Assembly: GCA_030649995.1 (NCBI GenBank) | Contig: JAUSEV010000032.1 | Coordinates: 1 to 46,241, forward strand | Source of the DNA: Candidatus Uhrbacteria bacterium | GTDB lineage: Bacteria; Patescibacteriota; Patescibacteriia; 2-12-FULL-60-25 | DNA: 46,241 nucleotides | Direction: 5' to 3' | Shown here: positions 31,106-38,290 of the stretch, in pieces | How positions within the stretch are numbered: position 1 is the first letter of the stretch | How the letters are laid out: the number at the start of each line of letters is the position of its first letter | Translations under genes and position numbers: made by a program | The notes under the pieces: generated by a model | What the model was told of the DNA's origin: nothing | The model's database searches: none | Seen by the model: only the letters and a program-made list of their open reading frames with translations

Positions 31106-31275
31106 GCTAGGCTCTAGGCGTTAGGCATTAGGCTCTAGCCTGATTCGATGCTAAAGCCTAGCGCCTAGCGCCTAAAGCCTAGAGCCTAGAGCCTAGAGCC
31201 TAGCGCCTAGCGCCTAAAGCCTAGAGCCTAGAGCCTAGAGCCTAGAGCCTAGAGCCTAGAGCCTAGAGCCTAGAG
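31088..31275. repeat. long inverted heptamer array TAGGCNN / GCCTANN
   Basis: The left arm (31088-31139) is made of TAGGCNN heptamers (NN = GC, TT, TC, GT, AT). The right arm (about 31153-31275) has 17 GCCTANN heptamers. Their variable dinucleotides read GC GC AA GA GA GA, the same six again, then GA to the end. A block of six heptamers (42 bp) has thus been duplicated. The arms can pair into a long hairpin around a loop of about 15 nt. The array overlaps the dnaB stop and ends 8 bp before the ybaB ATG. Confidence 0.9.
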
Positions 31276-31283
31276 TCCAACCT

Positions 31284-31577
31284 ATGTTCAACAAACTCAA
31301 ACAATTTAAACAAGTAAAAGAAACTCAAGCCATGTTGCGAAAGGAAGCGGTTGATGGAACCGCTGGCTGGGGAAAGGTCAAAGTGACTGTCAATGCCGCT
31401 TTACAAGTCACAAACGTGCAGATTGATCCGGACGCGCTCGCCAATCGCGAATCATTGCAAGGCATGATCAAAGAAGCGGTCAATGACGCGCTCCCCAAAG
31501 CCATCCGTTTGATGCAGAAAACGGTAAAAGAATCCGGAAACGAAGAACTTCTGCGTCAGTTATCTCCCAAATCATGA
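31284..31577 (+). CDS. ybaB: YbaB/EbfC family nucleoid-associated protein
   Basis: 97 residues. The central part GWGKVKVTVNAALQVTNVQIDPDAL is the YbaB fold signature (GxGxVxVxxxGxxxxxxxxIDP). The C-terminal helix has NDALPKAIRLMQKTVKE. It binds DNA as a dimer and is nearly always found next to recR, as here. The start at 31284 lies right after the heptamer array, without a Shine-Dalgarno. Its stop overlaps recR by 4 bp. Confidence 0.93.
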   Translation: MFNKLKQFKQVKETQAMLRKEAVDGTAGWGKVKVTVNAALQVTNVQIDPDALANRESLQGMIKEAVNDALPKAIRLMQKTVKESGNEELLRQLSPKS

Positions 31578-32182
31578 AGCTCCCGCAACCCATTAACGAT
31601 GCCGCCGCGGCTTTTGATGGGCTGCCCGGAGTTGGGCCGCGAGCCGCTTTGCGTTACGCCTACTGGCTCGTGACTCAACCGAAAGAGGCTCTACAGCGGT
31701 TTGCTCGATCCATCTCCGCGCTGGCCGATCAAATGAAAATTTGTGACACCTGCCACGATTGGTCGGAAACTTCCCCCTGCGAGGTGTGTCGCGATTCCGG
31801 ACGCGATGCCTCGCTTTTGTGCGTAGTGGCAACCAGTCAAAATTTGCAAGCGATCGAGGAGACCGGAATTTTTAAGGGGCACTATCACGTTTTAGGCGGT
31901 TTGCTCGATCCGATCGAAGGCCGCACCCCGGAAACGCTCAACATCCCTTCTCTCTTAAAACGTCTTTCTATTCTCGATTCTCCATTCTCCATTCAAGAAA
32001 TCATTCTAGCTTTTGACGCGGACATTCCCGGTGATACGACCGCGCTGTATATTCGAAAACAATTGACCGGTGTGCCCGTGCGTATCACCCGTCTCGCGCG
32101 CGGATTGCCCACCGGTGCCGCCCTTGAATACGCCGATGCGTACACACTGGCCGATGCGCTGAAAAATCGAAGAGAAGGATAA
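31574..32182 (+). CDS. recR: recombination mediator protein RecR
   Basis: 202 residues. The helix-hairpin-helix is LPGVGPRAALRYAYWL (18-33). The four-cysteine zinc finger is CDTCHDW and CEVC. The Toprim domain follows (CVVATSQNLQAIEETGIFKG, then AFDADIPGDTTA), and a Walker B-like C-terminal region ends the protein. RecR with RecO loads RecA on gapped DNA. The segment RLSILDSPFSIQE is read from NNATTCT heptamers (31968-31995), in the linker between the zinc finger and the second Toprim strand, where other RecR proteins have VTEVILA-like sequence. Confidence 0.95.
   Translation: MKLPQPINDAAAAFDGLPGVGPRAALRYAYWLVTQPKEALQRFARSISALADQMKICDTCHDWSETSPCEVCRDSGRDASLLCVVATSQNLQAIEETGIFKGHYHVLGGLLDPIEGRTPETLNIPSLLKRLSILDSPFSIQEIILAFDADIPGDTTALYIRKQLTGVPVRITRLARGLPTGAALEYADAYTLADALKNRREG
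31968..31995 (+). repeat. heptamer array inside recR
   Basis: Plus-strand units CTATTCT, CGATTCT, CCATTCT, CCATTCA; on the other strand AGAATNN with NN = GG, CG and AG. Same family as the rplU leader (32507-32548) and the rsmH-ftsL junction (39057-39119). Confidence 0.85.
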
Positions 32183-32213
32183 AAAAGATCGCCTGAACTA
32201 GGCGATCTTTTTT
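32181..32213. terminator. bidirectional terminator between recR and rplU
   Basis: AAAAGATCGCC (32183-32193), loop TGAACTA, GGCGATCTTTTTT. The recR stop is at its left edge. The last rplU codons, including the stop (32198-32200 in the loop), lie inside the hairpin. Confidence 0.9.
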
Positions 32214-32500
32214 ATTTTTACTTTCGTGAATGGCTGTCTGTGTCCACGGCGACGAGTGTAGCGAGATTTTGCTTTATAATGCACGACGGTAATTTTTGGC
32301 GAGCGTCCCTGCTCCACGACTTCGGCCGTGACTTGAGAGGAAAGCATGGGCATCCCGATCTCAACGTTGTCGCCGTCAGCCTTAAGAAGCATCTCAAATA
32401 AAACCTCTTCATTCGGCTTGGCTTCAAGTTTTTCAATCTTCAAAACATCCCCCTCTTTAACAAGATATTGTTTCCCTCCGGTTTTGATAACGGCGATCAT
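32198..32500 (-). CDS. rplU: 50S ribosomal protein L21
   Basis: 100 residues: MIAVIKTGGKQYLVKEGDVL at the start, TVVHYKAKSRYTRRRGHRQPFTKVKI at the end, both classic L21. It binds 23S rRNA in the large subunit. In most bacteria rpmA (L27) follows directly. Here the gene ends in a terminator hairpin facing recR, and no L27 gene is near. The promoter (32569-32597) and a leader containing an AGAATNN heptamer array precede it. No Shine-Dalgarno is present. Confidence 0.97.
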   Translation of the reverse strand: MIAVIKTGGKQYLVKEGDVLKIEKLEAKPNEEVLFEMLLKADGDNVEIGMPMLSSQVTAEVVEQGRSPKITVVHYKAKSRYTRRRGHRQPFTKVKIKKIA

Positions 32501-32506
32501 AAGAAC

Positions 32507-32548
32507 AGAATTTAGAATTTAGAATATAGAATATAGAATATAGAAGCT
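32507..32548. repeat. heptamer array AGAATNN in the rplU leader
   Basis: Units AGAATTT twice, AGAATAT three times, AGAAGCT. It lies in the untranslated leader of rplU, starting 7 bp before its ATG. Confidence 0.9.
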
Positions 32549-32568
32549 GGAAGTTTGTAGTGGCCAAA

Positions 32569-32597
32569 AGGATACAAGGAAGCTCAAAATCTGTCAA
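32569..32597 (-). promoter_or_regulatory. promoter of rplU
   Basis: On the minus strand TTGACA (32592-32597, perfect -35) and TATCCT (32569-32574), spacing 17 bp. The leader is about 60 nt. Confidence 0.8.
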
Positions 32598-32604
32598 ACG
32601 GTTG

Positions 32605-32632
32605 AAATAAAAAAAGATCCCCTTAGGGGATC
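32605..32632 (-). terminator. terminator of cassette gene 2, containing its stop codon
   Basis: GATCCCCTTAGGGGATC (32616-32632), followed on the minus strand by an A/T run reading TTTTTTTATTT. The TAA stop of the gene (32623-32625) is the apex of the hairpin. Confidence 0.9.
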
Positions 32633-33099
32633 AAGAGAAGTTGACCGGAAGATGCACCGGATTCCCCGCGTGAGCGTTTGTTCACTCCCAGCTGAAAGAT
32701 CGGCTGCAGCAGGCGGCGATTCAGAACTTCGCAAAGCTCCGATGCCTGCAACGCCCTCACCAAAACCCGTCGCGCCGGTTCGTTCTTGGCCTCGCGTTCC
32801 AAGACAGTCAGGTCGAGCATGCGTTCCATCGGCTCGGCTTTGACCCCCTGGTTGTACACGTAGGTAAAGAGCCACTCCATGGCCTCCAGCATTCCCTCCA
32901 GTTCGGCCAAGGCCTTGAGAAAATTCCAGAGCCGGAAATGGTGGCGCCGAATATCCACTCCCCACGCAAACCCCAACACCCGTTCGTTCGCGCCCTCTTG
33001 CTTGAGAAACCTGCGACAGCCTCTCTCGCTGTCTGCCGGCGCAATCGAGAGCTCCGGGGGACATCCCTTACGCTTCGTCACCATCACTCCAATTCGCAT
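32623..33099 (-). CDS. GC-rich cassette gene 2, unknown protein
   Basis: 158 residues, MRIGVMVTKRKGCPPELSIA at the start. It is helical in the middle (FLKALAELEGMLEAMEWLFTYVY), with a basic C-terminus. No domain is recognised, and no signal peptide or membrane segment is seen. It has a strong Shine-Dalgarno (AGGAGGG) ahead of its ATG, its own promoter (33160-33189) and a strong terminator containing the stop codon. Base composition is GC-rich relative to neighbours: 32761-32820 has 36 G/C of 60. These traits are shared with the cassette genes at 647-1595 and 33644-33871 and set the three apart from native genes. It is probably horizontally acquired. Confidence 0.75.
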   Translation of the reverse strand: MRIGVMVTKRKGCPPELSIAPADSERGCRRFLKQEGANERVLGFAWGVDIRRHHFRLWNFLKALAELEGMLEAMEWLFTYVYNQGVKAEPMERMLDLTVLEREAKNEPARRVLVRALQASELCEVLNRRLLQPIFQLGVNKRSRGESGASSGQLLLIP

Positions 33100-33159
33100 G
33101 CGATCTCCCTCCTTCTGTGGTACGAAATTGATGGTTCAACCCCTTGCGAATGCCCAAAC

Positions 33160-33189
33160 TTTCTATCACACATCGCGTACAATCGTCAA
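33160..33189 (-). promoter_or_regulatory. promoter of cassette gene 2
   Basis: On the minus strand TTGACG (33184-33189), 18 bp, TAGAAA (33160-33165); an alternative register is GATAGA. About 60 nt of leader lead to the Shine-Dalgarno and ATG. Confidence 0.5.
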
Positions 33190-33223
33190 GAAAATCCTTG
33201 ATGCAAAAGCGCAAATAAAAGCT

Positions 33224-33350
33224 CTGTCATTCTGAACGCAATTCTATGGAGTGAAGAATCTCCGGATTCGACCGAAGATCCTTCGTTCCGCATAGCCTTC
33301 ACTCAGGATGACAGAGGATAACGCTAGCCAGAGTTGCGGAGTATTGACTC
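33224..33350. repeat. composite TGTCAT...ATGACA repeat, degenerate copy
   Basis: The core 33224-33314 starts CTGTCATTCTGAACG and ends CTCAGGATGACAG. The tail AGTTGCGGAGTATTGACTC matches the end of the composite at 25466-25594. Confidence 0.8.
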
Positions 33351-33362
33351 GGAGAAAAAAGT

Positions 33363-33402
33363 GACACATCAAACTTCCGCTATAGCTAGAGTTTGATGTG
33401 TC
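33363..33402. terminator. hairpin behind the DUF192 gene fragment
   Basis: GACACATCAAACT (33363-33375) pairs with AGTTTGATGTGTC (33390-33402). The loop carries GCTATAGC. It shares CAAACT, GCTATAGC and AGTTTG with the palindrome at 33996-34031, which follows the intact DUF192 gene. The two are probably copies of one 3' terminator. Confidence 0.7.
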
Positions 33403-33438
33403 GTAGAGAAATCGAGATAAAAAACTGCAACAACAAAA

Positions 33439-33528
33439 TCAAAATCGACTTCCGATATTCAACCCATACGCTTCCGCCTGTCCGGCGTTCAATTCCAAAA
33501 CTTGATCCGCGGGTTCGATGGATTGATG
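33439..33528 (-). pseudogene. 3' fragment of a duplicated DUF192 gene
   Basis: The minus-strand frame reads HQSIEPADQVLELNAGQAEA and ends GLNIGSRF with a TGA stop (33439-33441). This matches the C-terminus of the intact DUF192 protein at 34040-34507 (HQSIEPADKVLELNAGQAEA, then GLRVGS) but with its own ending, so it is the remnant of a paralogous copy. The rest of that gene is missing; homology stops at about 33528, where cassette 3 begins. Confidence 0.85.
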
Positions 33529-33571
33529 GGTGGTCCATTGAGGTTAGAATACGGGGTGACGACAAAAATCC

Positions 33572-33600
33572 TTGACTACTCGTGCAGGGCGTTATATAAC
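33572..33600 (+). promoter_or_regulatory. promoter of cassette gene 3
   Basis: TTGACT (33572-33577), exactly 17 bp, TATAAC (33595-33600). A leader of about 40 nt contains AGGAGG five bases before the ATG. Confidence 0.8.
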
Positions 33601-33643
33601 CGGAATACAAACCGACCATGGTTTGCTGCCACAGGAGGCTTCC

Positions 33644-33871
33644 ATGAACCCGATCTCGCCCGATGCAACCGCCGCTCCAACTCAGAGCTCACCTGCGACC
33701 GTAGAACATCGCATGAGCCTTCGCCTGAACCTTCGCATCCTCGGCGTCGGCTTCCTGGGCTTCAGTGTCGGAGGCACAGTCGTCGCACTCGAACTCAAGG
33801 GACACGGGGATTTCGCTTTCCCACTTGCGCTGCTCTACGTCGGCATCCTGTTCCGCTACCTCGCGCGGTGA
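33644..33871 (+). CDS. GC-rich cassette gene 3, small membrane protein, unknown
   Basis: 75 residues from the ATG at 33644, chosen because AGGAGG (33633-33638) lies 5 nt upstream. A polar N-terminus (MNPISPDATAAPTQSSP) is followed by two hydrophobic stretches, ILGVGFLGFSVGGTVVALEL (about 31-50) and FAFPLALLYVGILFRYL (about 57-73), separated by a short polar turn. No family is recognised. 33721-33780 has 38 G/C of 60. The gene has its own promoter and terminator (33932-33957) and sits exactly where a DUF192 paralogue is truncated, so it was probably inserted. Confidence 0.7.
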   Translation: MNPISPDATAAPTQSSPATVEHRMSLRLNLRILGVGFLGFSVGGTVVALELKGHGDFAFPLALLYVGILFRYLAR

Positions 33872-33931
33872 CACAAGAACCGCTCCCTCGTTCATTCCTC
33901 GGCACCGAACCGACCATCCAGCCGTCTGCAC

Positions 33932-33957
33932 AATGACCATACTCGGTCATTTTTTTA
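33932..33957 (+). terminator. terminator of cassette gene 3
   Basis: AATGACC, loop ATACTC, GGTCATT then TTTTTT. It lies about 60 nt after the stop codon. Confidence 0.85.
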
Positions 33958-33995
33958 TCTCTTCTAATTTTCAGCTTCTCCCAAACCCTCTCATC

Positions 33996-34031
33996 CTTTC
34001 AAACTGTGCGCTATAGCGCACAGTTTGAAAG
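33996..34031. terminator. 36 bp perfect palindrome behind the DUF192 gene
   Basis: CTTTCAAACTGTGCGCTA and its exact inverse make a 36 bp perfect palindrome directly behind the stop of the DUF192 gene. It is related to the hairpin at 33363-33402. The T-run is weak, so it may be a terminator or an RNA-end stabiliser. Confidence 0.75.
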
Positions 34032-34039
34032 ATCTTATT

Positions 34040-34507
34040 TTACCGAAATTCTGGAAGATTCGTGATACTGCCAACACGCAACCCATACGCTTCCGCCTGT
34101 CCGGCGTTCAATTCTAAAACTTTATCTGCGGGTTCGATGGATTGATGTCGCGCCAGAATTTGCCCCAGCTTTGACGCAGGGAGCGTCGCAATATCAACGA
34201 TAGTCCCTTGATTGATCCAGATAATGTCGAGTGGAAAACGCATGCCCTTCATCCAAAACGTATGGCGGCGCGTCTCCCCCATCTTAAACAACATTCCGTG
34301 ATCCAGAGGCATAGAATCGCGATCGCTTAATCCCTGACGAATGGCCGTTCGCGTAGAGACCATTTCGATGGTCAACGGTTTCCCATTTACCTCCACCGTT
34401 TCTATTCTCAAATTCTTAAGAACATGAGAATAGTTTTTTCGATAGATGACGAGGATCGCGACGACCGCGAGCGTACCGATCAAAAAAAGAAAAACGGGTT
34501 TTATCAT
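34040..34507 (-). CDS. DUF192 family protein
   Basis: 155 residues from the ATG at 34507; the frame extends upstream into the transferase gene and is not used. One membrane anchor (about 3-21) is followed by the DUF192 domain: IEMVSTRTAIRQGLSDRDSM, GMLFKMGETRRHTFWMKGM, then FPLDIIWINQGTIVDIATLP and VLELNAGQAEAYGLRVGS. DUF192 proteins are small exported or anchored domains of unknown role. The gene overlaps the upstream transferase by 4 bp (ATGA) and is last in the mraZ-rsmH-ftsL-clp run. A second, truncated copy of its 3' end lies at 33439-33528. Confidence 0.9.
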   Translation of the reverse strand: MIKPVFLFLIGTLAVVAILVIYRKNYSHVLKNLRIETVEVNGKPLTIEMVSTRTAIRQGLSDRDSMPLDHGMLFKMGETRRHTFWMKGMRFPLDIIWINQGTIVDIATLPASKLGQILARHQSIEPADKVLELNAGQAEAYGLRVGSITNLPEFR

Positions 34508-35562
34508 ACTTTTGGAATTCGCGATCGCTGCATTACGCGCACAAGAAACGGCAGGAGGATCGTGAGTCCCGCGAGCACGATCAACAATAAAACTTTGCCG
34601 CGCGTTTGAACGCCAAAGGCGGCAAGGCCGAATAAGAGAGCGATGGTCCACAAAATCATCACGACTTTCCGTTGCGACAAGCCGGCTTTCAGGAGTTTAA
34701 AATGTAAGTGCGTGTCGTCTCCGCGAAAGGGCGATGTGCCGCGAATCAAGCGACCAAACACAACAAGCGACGCGTCGGCCAAGGGAAGCCCAAGAGCCAT
34801 CAAAGCCGTCGCGACTTTTGCGCCGGAGACAATGGCTAGAAATCCAAGCGTGAATCCGGCGAGTGCGCTTCCGGCTTCGCCCAAAAATTGTTTTGCTGGA
34901 TAAAAATTGTGCGGCAAAAAACCAAGAAAAGCGGCACCGATCATCAAGGCTAAAACCGCGATCTCCGGTTGAGAATAGGCGTGACTCAATGCGAGTCCGG
35001 CAATCAATAACGTGGCGATCACCGTTTGGCCCGTCACCAAACCGTCCAACCCGTCAAAAAATTTCGTGGCAAAAGTAACGCCCAACAGCCACACGAGCGT
35101 AATGATATCTGCCGGAAATTTTAGCCAGGCCCACTGCCACCAGATAAGCGAGTAGCCACCATGACCGATCCATCGCGTGACCTGTTCGATCCGCGTTCCC
35201 GTGGCAATGACCACCACACACGCGACGGCATAGGCAAAAAAACGCAGCCACACAGGCAAACCAAAATAATCGTCCAAAACTCCAATAAAAAGAATCAAAC
35301 TGATGCCGATCAAAAATCCCGAAAACTGGGTCGGAAGAGTACGCCCGCCTTCTAACAAGTCAGGCATCTGTGTGGCGAGGAATAAAGCTCCCATGATCAC
35401 AAAACCGATCCCCACGCCACCCAAAAGCGGAATCGGTTTGGCGTGAATTTTTCTGCCGCCGGTCGGTTGGTCAAGAGCGCCGCTCCATCGCGCCAGGGCA
35501 CGCGTTAAAAATGCAAGTCCCCAGGAGAATGCGCCCGCCAAAACGATCCAAATCCACATCAT
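34504..35562 (-). CDS. MraY/WecA-type polyprenyl-phosphate sugar-1-phosphate transferase
   Basis: 352 residues with about ten hydrophobic segments. The motifs of the family are visible: LILFIGVLDDYFGLP (DD, near 94-98), FATKFFDGLDGLVTG and NFYPAKQFLGEAGSALAG, with the histidine motif in DDTHLHFKLLKAGLS. The enzyme moves a sugar-1-phosphate from a UDP-sugar to undecaprenyl phosphate in the membrane, either for peptidoglycan (MraY) or for a surface glycan (WecA). Two expected residues differ: the metal-binding GD of MraY is GE here, and the usual N before DG is K-F-F. The short HLHF form resembles WecA-type sites, but the place in an mraZ-rsmH-ftsL run would suit MraY. It overlaps clp and DUF192 by 4 bp each. 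Confidence 0.88.
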   Translation of the reverse strand: MMWIWIVLAGAFSWGLAFLTRALARWSGALDQPTGGRKIHAKPIPLLGGVGIGFVIMGALFLATQMPDLLEGGRTLPTQFSGFLIGISLILFIGVLDDYFGLPVWLRFFAYAVACVVVIATGTRIEQVTRWIGHGGYSLIWWQWAWLKFPADIITLVWLLGVTFATKFFDGLDGLVTGQTVIATLLIAGLALSHAYSQPEIAVLALMIGAAFLGFLPHNFYPAKQFLGEAGSALAGFTLGFLAIVSGAKVATALMALGLPLADASLVVFGRLIRGTSPFRGDDTHLHFKLLKAGLSQRKVVMILWTIALLFGLAAFGVQTRGKVLLLIVLAGLTILLPFLVRVMQRSRIPKV

Positions 35563-38282
35563 ATTTTTGTCGTGGCTTTTTCCACTCTCAAGTGTCCTCC
35601 GGGTTCCAAAACAATGATATCTCGCCGCGCCACTTCTTTGCGCAGCAGAAGATCCGCGAGCGCGTTATCAACCCTCTCTTGAATCTTGCGCCGCAACGGC
35701 CGCGCGCCAAAGAGCGGATCAAAACCGGCCTTGGCCAATTCTTCCACGGCCGCGTCTTCCGCGCGGAAGGTGATCCCCTCGCGATCCTCCAATCCTTTTG
35801 CCAGAGATCCGATCATGAGCCAGGCAATCTGCGTAACATCGTCGAGGGTCAACGGCTTGAACACGATGATGCCGTCAAAACGATTGAGAAATTCCGGACG
35901 AAAAATTCCTTTGAGTTCGCGTTCCAAAAGCGTGGTTTTAATCTGTTCGAGCAACGTTCCCGCTGCCACCTGATCTTGAATAAATTGCGTGCCCGCGTTT
36001 GAGGTGGCGATCAAAACCACATTGGTAAAATCCACGGTACGACCTACGCCGTCAGTCAGGCGACCATCATCCATTACTTGAAGAAAGAGCGTCAAAATAT
36101 CCGGATGCGCTTTTTCCAGCTCATCTAATAATACGATAGTGAACGGATTTTTTCGTACCGCTTCGGTCAGCAACCCTCCGCGCTCATCCCCGGGTATGCC
36201 GATCACGCGAGCGACTGACGTGTGATCTTGATATTCGGACATATCCAAACGAATCATCGCTTTCTCACTGCCAAAATATTCCGCGGCCAAAGCTTTTGCC
36301 AGTTCCGTTTTGCCGACGCCGGTCGGACCCATAAAAAGAAAGTTGGCGATCGGCCGCTTGCCCTCGCGGACACCGGCGCGCGCTCGACGCATGGCAGAGG
36401 ACACGGCCACGACGGCATCCTGCTGTCCGATCACGCGCTCATGCAAACGCGCTTCCAAATTCAACAATTTTTCCGATTCATCTTGCGTCACCGATTCGAC
36501 CGGTATGTTGGTCTTCTCATGCACGATGCGCGCCATGTCTTCTGCGGTGACAAACGTTTGTTCACCACGTTCTTTGCGCGCCAATACCGCCGCTTCTTTG
36601 GCGATCTCGAGCGCGCTTTCCGGCAAATGCCCGTCCGTGAGATAACGCGCGGCCAACTGCACCGCCTTCTCCAAAGCCGCATAAGAAAAAAAGACATGAT
36701 TCTGATATTCGATGTAGCCGCTCTTGGCCATGAGTACGCGGATCGCTTCGTCCGGTTCCATATCCGGCACATTCACCCGTACGAGCTTACTTCCCAACGA
36801 ACGCCGCTCAAGATAGGTGGTCCATGCTTGTGGCGTTGTCGTGCCAATCATAATGAAATAACCTTTGTCGAGCTCACTCGCCAGCGTCTCGGCCAGATCC
36901 ATAGGCCCGCCACCGCTCTCCCCCGTTAACGCTTCAATGCCGGAGAGAACAAGGATGATATTTCCGCTCATCCCAACCTCATGCAGCATCGCGAGCAATT
37001 GTTGCGCGGCCATGCCCGATTCCCCGACCGCCACGAGTTGCGGCAAATGAACGGACACCAGTCGTCGATCAAACAATTCCTGCGGCACGTCTTCCTCCAC
37101 CATGCGTCGAGCGAGCGCTTCGATGAGCGCGGATTTTCCCGATCCGGGTTGACCGACCAGTATGACCGAACGCCGACCGCTCTCGATCGCGCGCAATAAT
37201 TCCTCCATTTCTTTTTCGCGGCCGATCACCGGTCCGATGTAACCGTTGCGAGCCAAAAGCGTCAGATCCTCGCTATACCGATTAAGCAAAACCGTCTGCT
37301 GCGCGGTCATCGCTCGATTCATGGCCGTATTGGGTTTTAACGCCGCCAACGCCACAAATCTTGAGTGCTCCTCTTGCAACTGTTCTTGGATACGAATCCA
37401 TTCCATGACCTGCGACACGTGTTTGATTGGGTAGCCGCCCGCGTCCAACGTTTCCTGCAGCACCGGTTCGGCTAAAAGCGATTGCAAAAAAATCTGTGTG
37501 GCGCCAACGGTTTTTCTCCGTTCTTCCCGCGCTTGAAGATAGGATTGAAGCAAAACTTTTTTGGCCGCCAAAGATAAAAATGTTGGACTTCCGGCCGGAG
37601 CGCGACGAAGCAAACTCACCAATCCTTCTTTTATTTTTTCAAAATCCATACCCAACCTCGTCATAAAAATGCCGCCGGCGGAACTCGTGAGCGCGGCCGC
37701 AAAAAGATGTACCGGCTCAACTTCGATACGGCCGACTTTTTCCGCAAGCGCGTATGCCCGCTCCACCAATCCCCAAGCCGCCTCTTGAAAATGAGGAGAA
37801 ATCTCTTTGGCGTGATGCGGATCCGACACGGTCTTTTCCGCCAATCGCGCCAAATCGCGTTTTGATTTTCCCCAAGTCGGCAAAGGCTTTACCCGCTCGG
37901 AATACACGCGCAAACGAAAGAGAAGAAAACACAGCAGAAAAAATCCCAACCACAAAAATCCGCTTTCCCACGTGTGGGCACTCCAATAATCCCGCGTCGC
38001 TAAAACAAGAAAAGCGTTGGCGCGAGCCACGCCGAAAAAAAACAAACCGAAACAAGCAACAACGATGATCGCTAAAAACAGATGGAGGATGGCGTTTACC
38101 TTTAAGCGTAATTTCCGAAAACCAAAAGAGAAATGATCGGCCGCCGCGGTCCACACCAAATATCCATCCGGTGAAGAAACACCGACCCCCGCGCCACGGC
38201 AAGCGGAGCAGTTGATTGATGTCCGCGGATCGCCTTGGCAGGCGGGACAGAGCGTAAACTCGGGGATCGTGGAAGAGGCCAT
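35559..38282 (-). CDS. membrane-anchored Clp family AAA+ ATPase with N-terminal zinc ribbon
   Basis: 907 residues from the ATG at 38282. A zinc ribbon opens the protein (C12, C15, C25, C28). Two membrane segments follow (about 62-86 and 108-125), then a Clp N domain and two AAA+ modules. Module 1 has Walker A GQPGSGKSAL, but the Walker B region reads IILVLSGIEALTG, without the acidic residues. Module 2 is intact: GPTGVGKTEL, TIVLLDELEKAHPD and the sensor region NRFDGIIVF. The usual ClpP-docking (L/I/V)-G-(F/L) loop is not visible after module 2, and there is no long ClpB-type middle domain. It may be an unfoldase fixed to the membrane. It is co-transcribed with a membrane protein (38291-38665) and the division genes upstream. 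The role is inferred. Confidence 0.9.
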   Translation of the reverse strand: MASSTIPEFTLCPACQGDPRTSINCSACRGAGVGVSSPDGYLVWTAAADHFSFGFRKLRLKVNAILHLFLAIIVVACFGLFFFGVARANAFLVLATRDYWSAHTWESGFLWLGFFLLCFLLFRLRVYSERVKPLPTWGKSKRDLARLAEKTVSDPHHAKEISPHFQEAAWGLVERAYALAEKVGRIEVEPVHLFAAALTSSAGGIFMTRLGMDFEKIKEGLVSLLRRAPAGSPTFLSLAAKKVLLQSYLQAREERRKTVGATQIFLQSLLAEPVLQETLDAGGYPIKHVSQVMEWIRIQEQLQEEHSRFVALAALKPNTAMNRAMTAQQTVLLNRYSEDLTLLARNGYIGPVIGREKEMEELLRAIESGRRSVILVGQPGSGKSALIEALARRMVEEDVPQELFDRRLVSVHLPQLVAVGESGMAAQQLLAMLHEVGMSGNIILVLSGIEALTGESGGGPMDLAETLASELDKGYFIMIGTTTPQAWTTYLERRSLGSKLVRVNVPDMEPDEAIRVLMAKSGYIEYQNHVFFSYAALEKAVQLAARYLTDGHLPESALEIAKEAAVLARKERGEQTFVTAEDMARIVHEKTNIPVESVTQDESEKLLNLEARLHERVIGQQDAVVAVSSAMRRARAGVREGKRPIANFLFMGPTGVGKTELAKALAAEYFGSEKAMIRLDMSEYQDHTSVARVIGIPGDERGGLLTEAVRKNPFTIVLLDELEKAHPDILTLFLQVMDDGRLTDGVGRTVDFTNVVLIATSNAGTQFIQDQVAAGTLLEQIKTTLLERELKGIFRPEFLNRFDGIIVFKPLTLDDVTQIAWLMIGSLAKGLEDREGITFRAEDAAVEELAKAGFDPLFGARPLRRKIQERVDNALADLLLRKEVARRDIIVLEPGGHLRVEKATTKI

Positions 38283-38290
38283 AGGAATGA

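Noticed and set aside
31150-31275. Possible CRISPR array
   Set aside because: The repeat period is 7 bp with no spacers; this is a heptamer tandem array, and no cas gene is in the window.
36222-36929. 235-codon plus-strand frame
   Set aside because: Antisense shadow of the second AAA+ region of the Clp gene.
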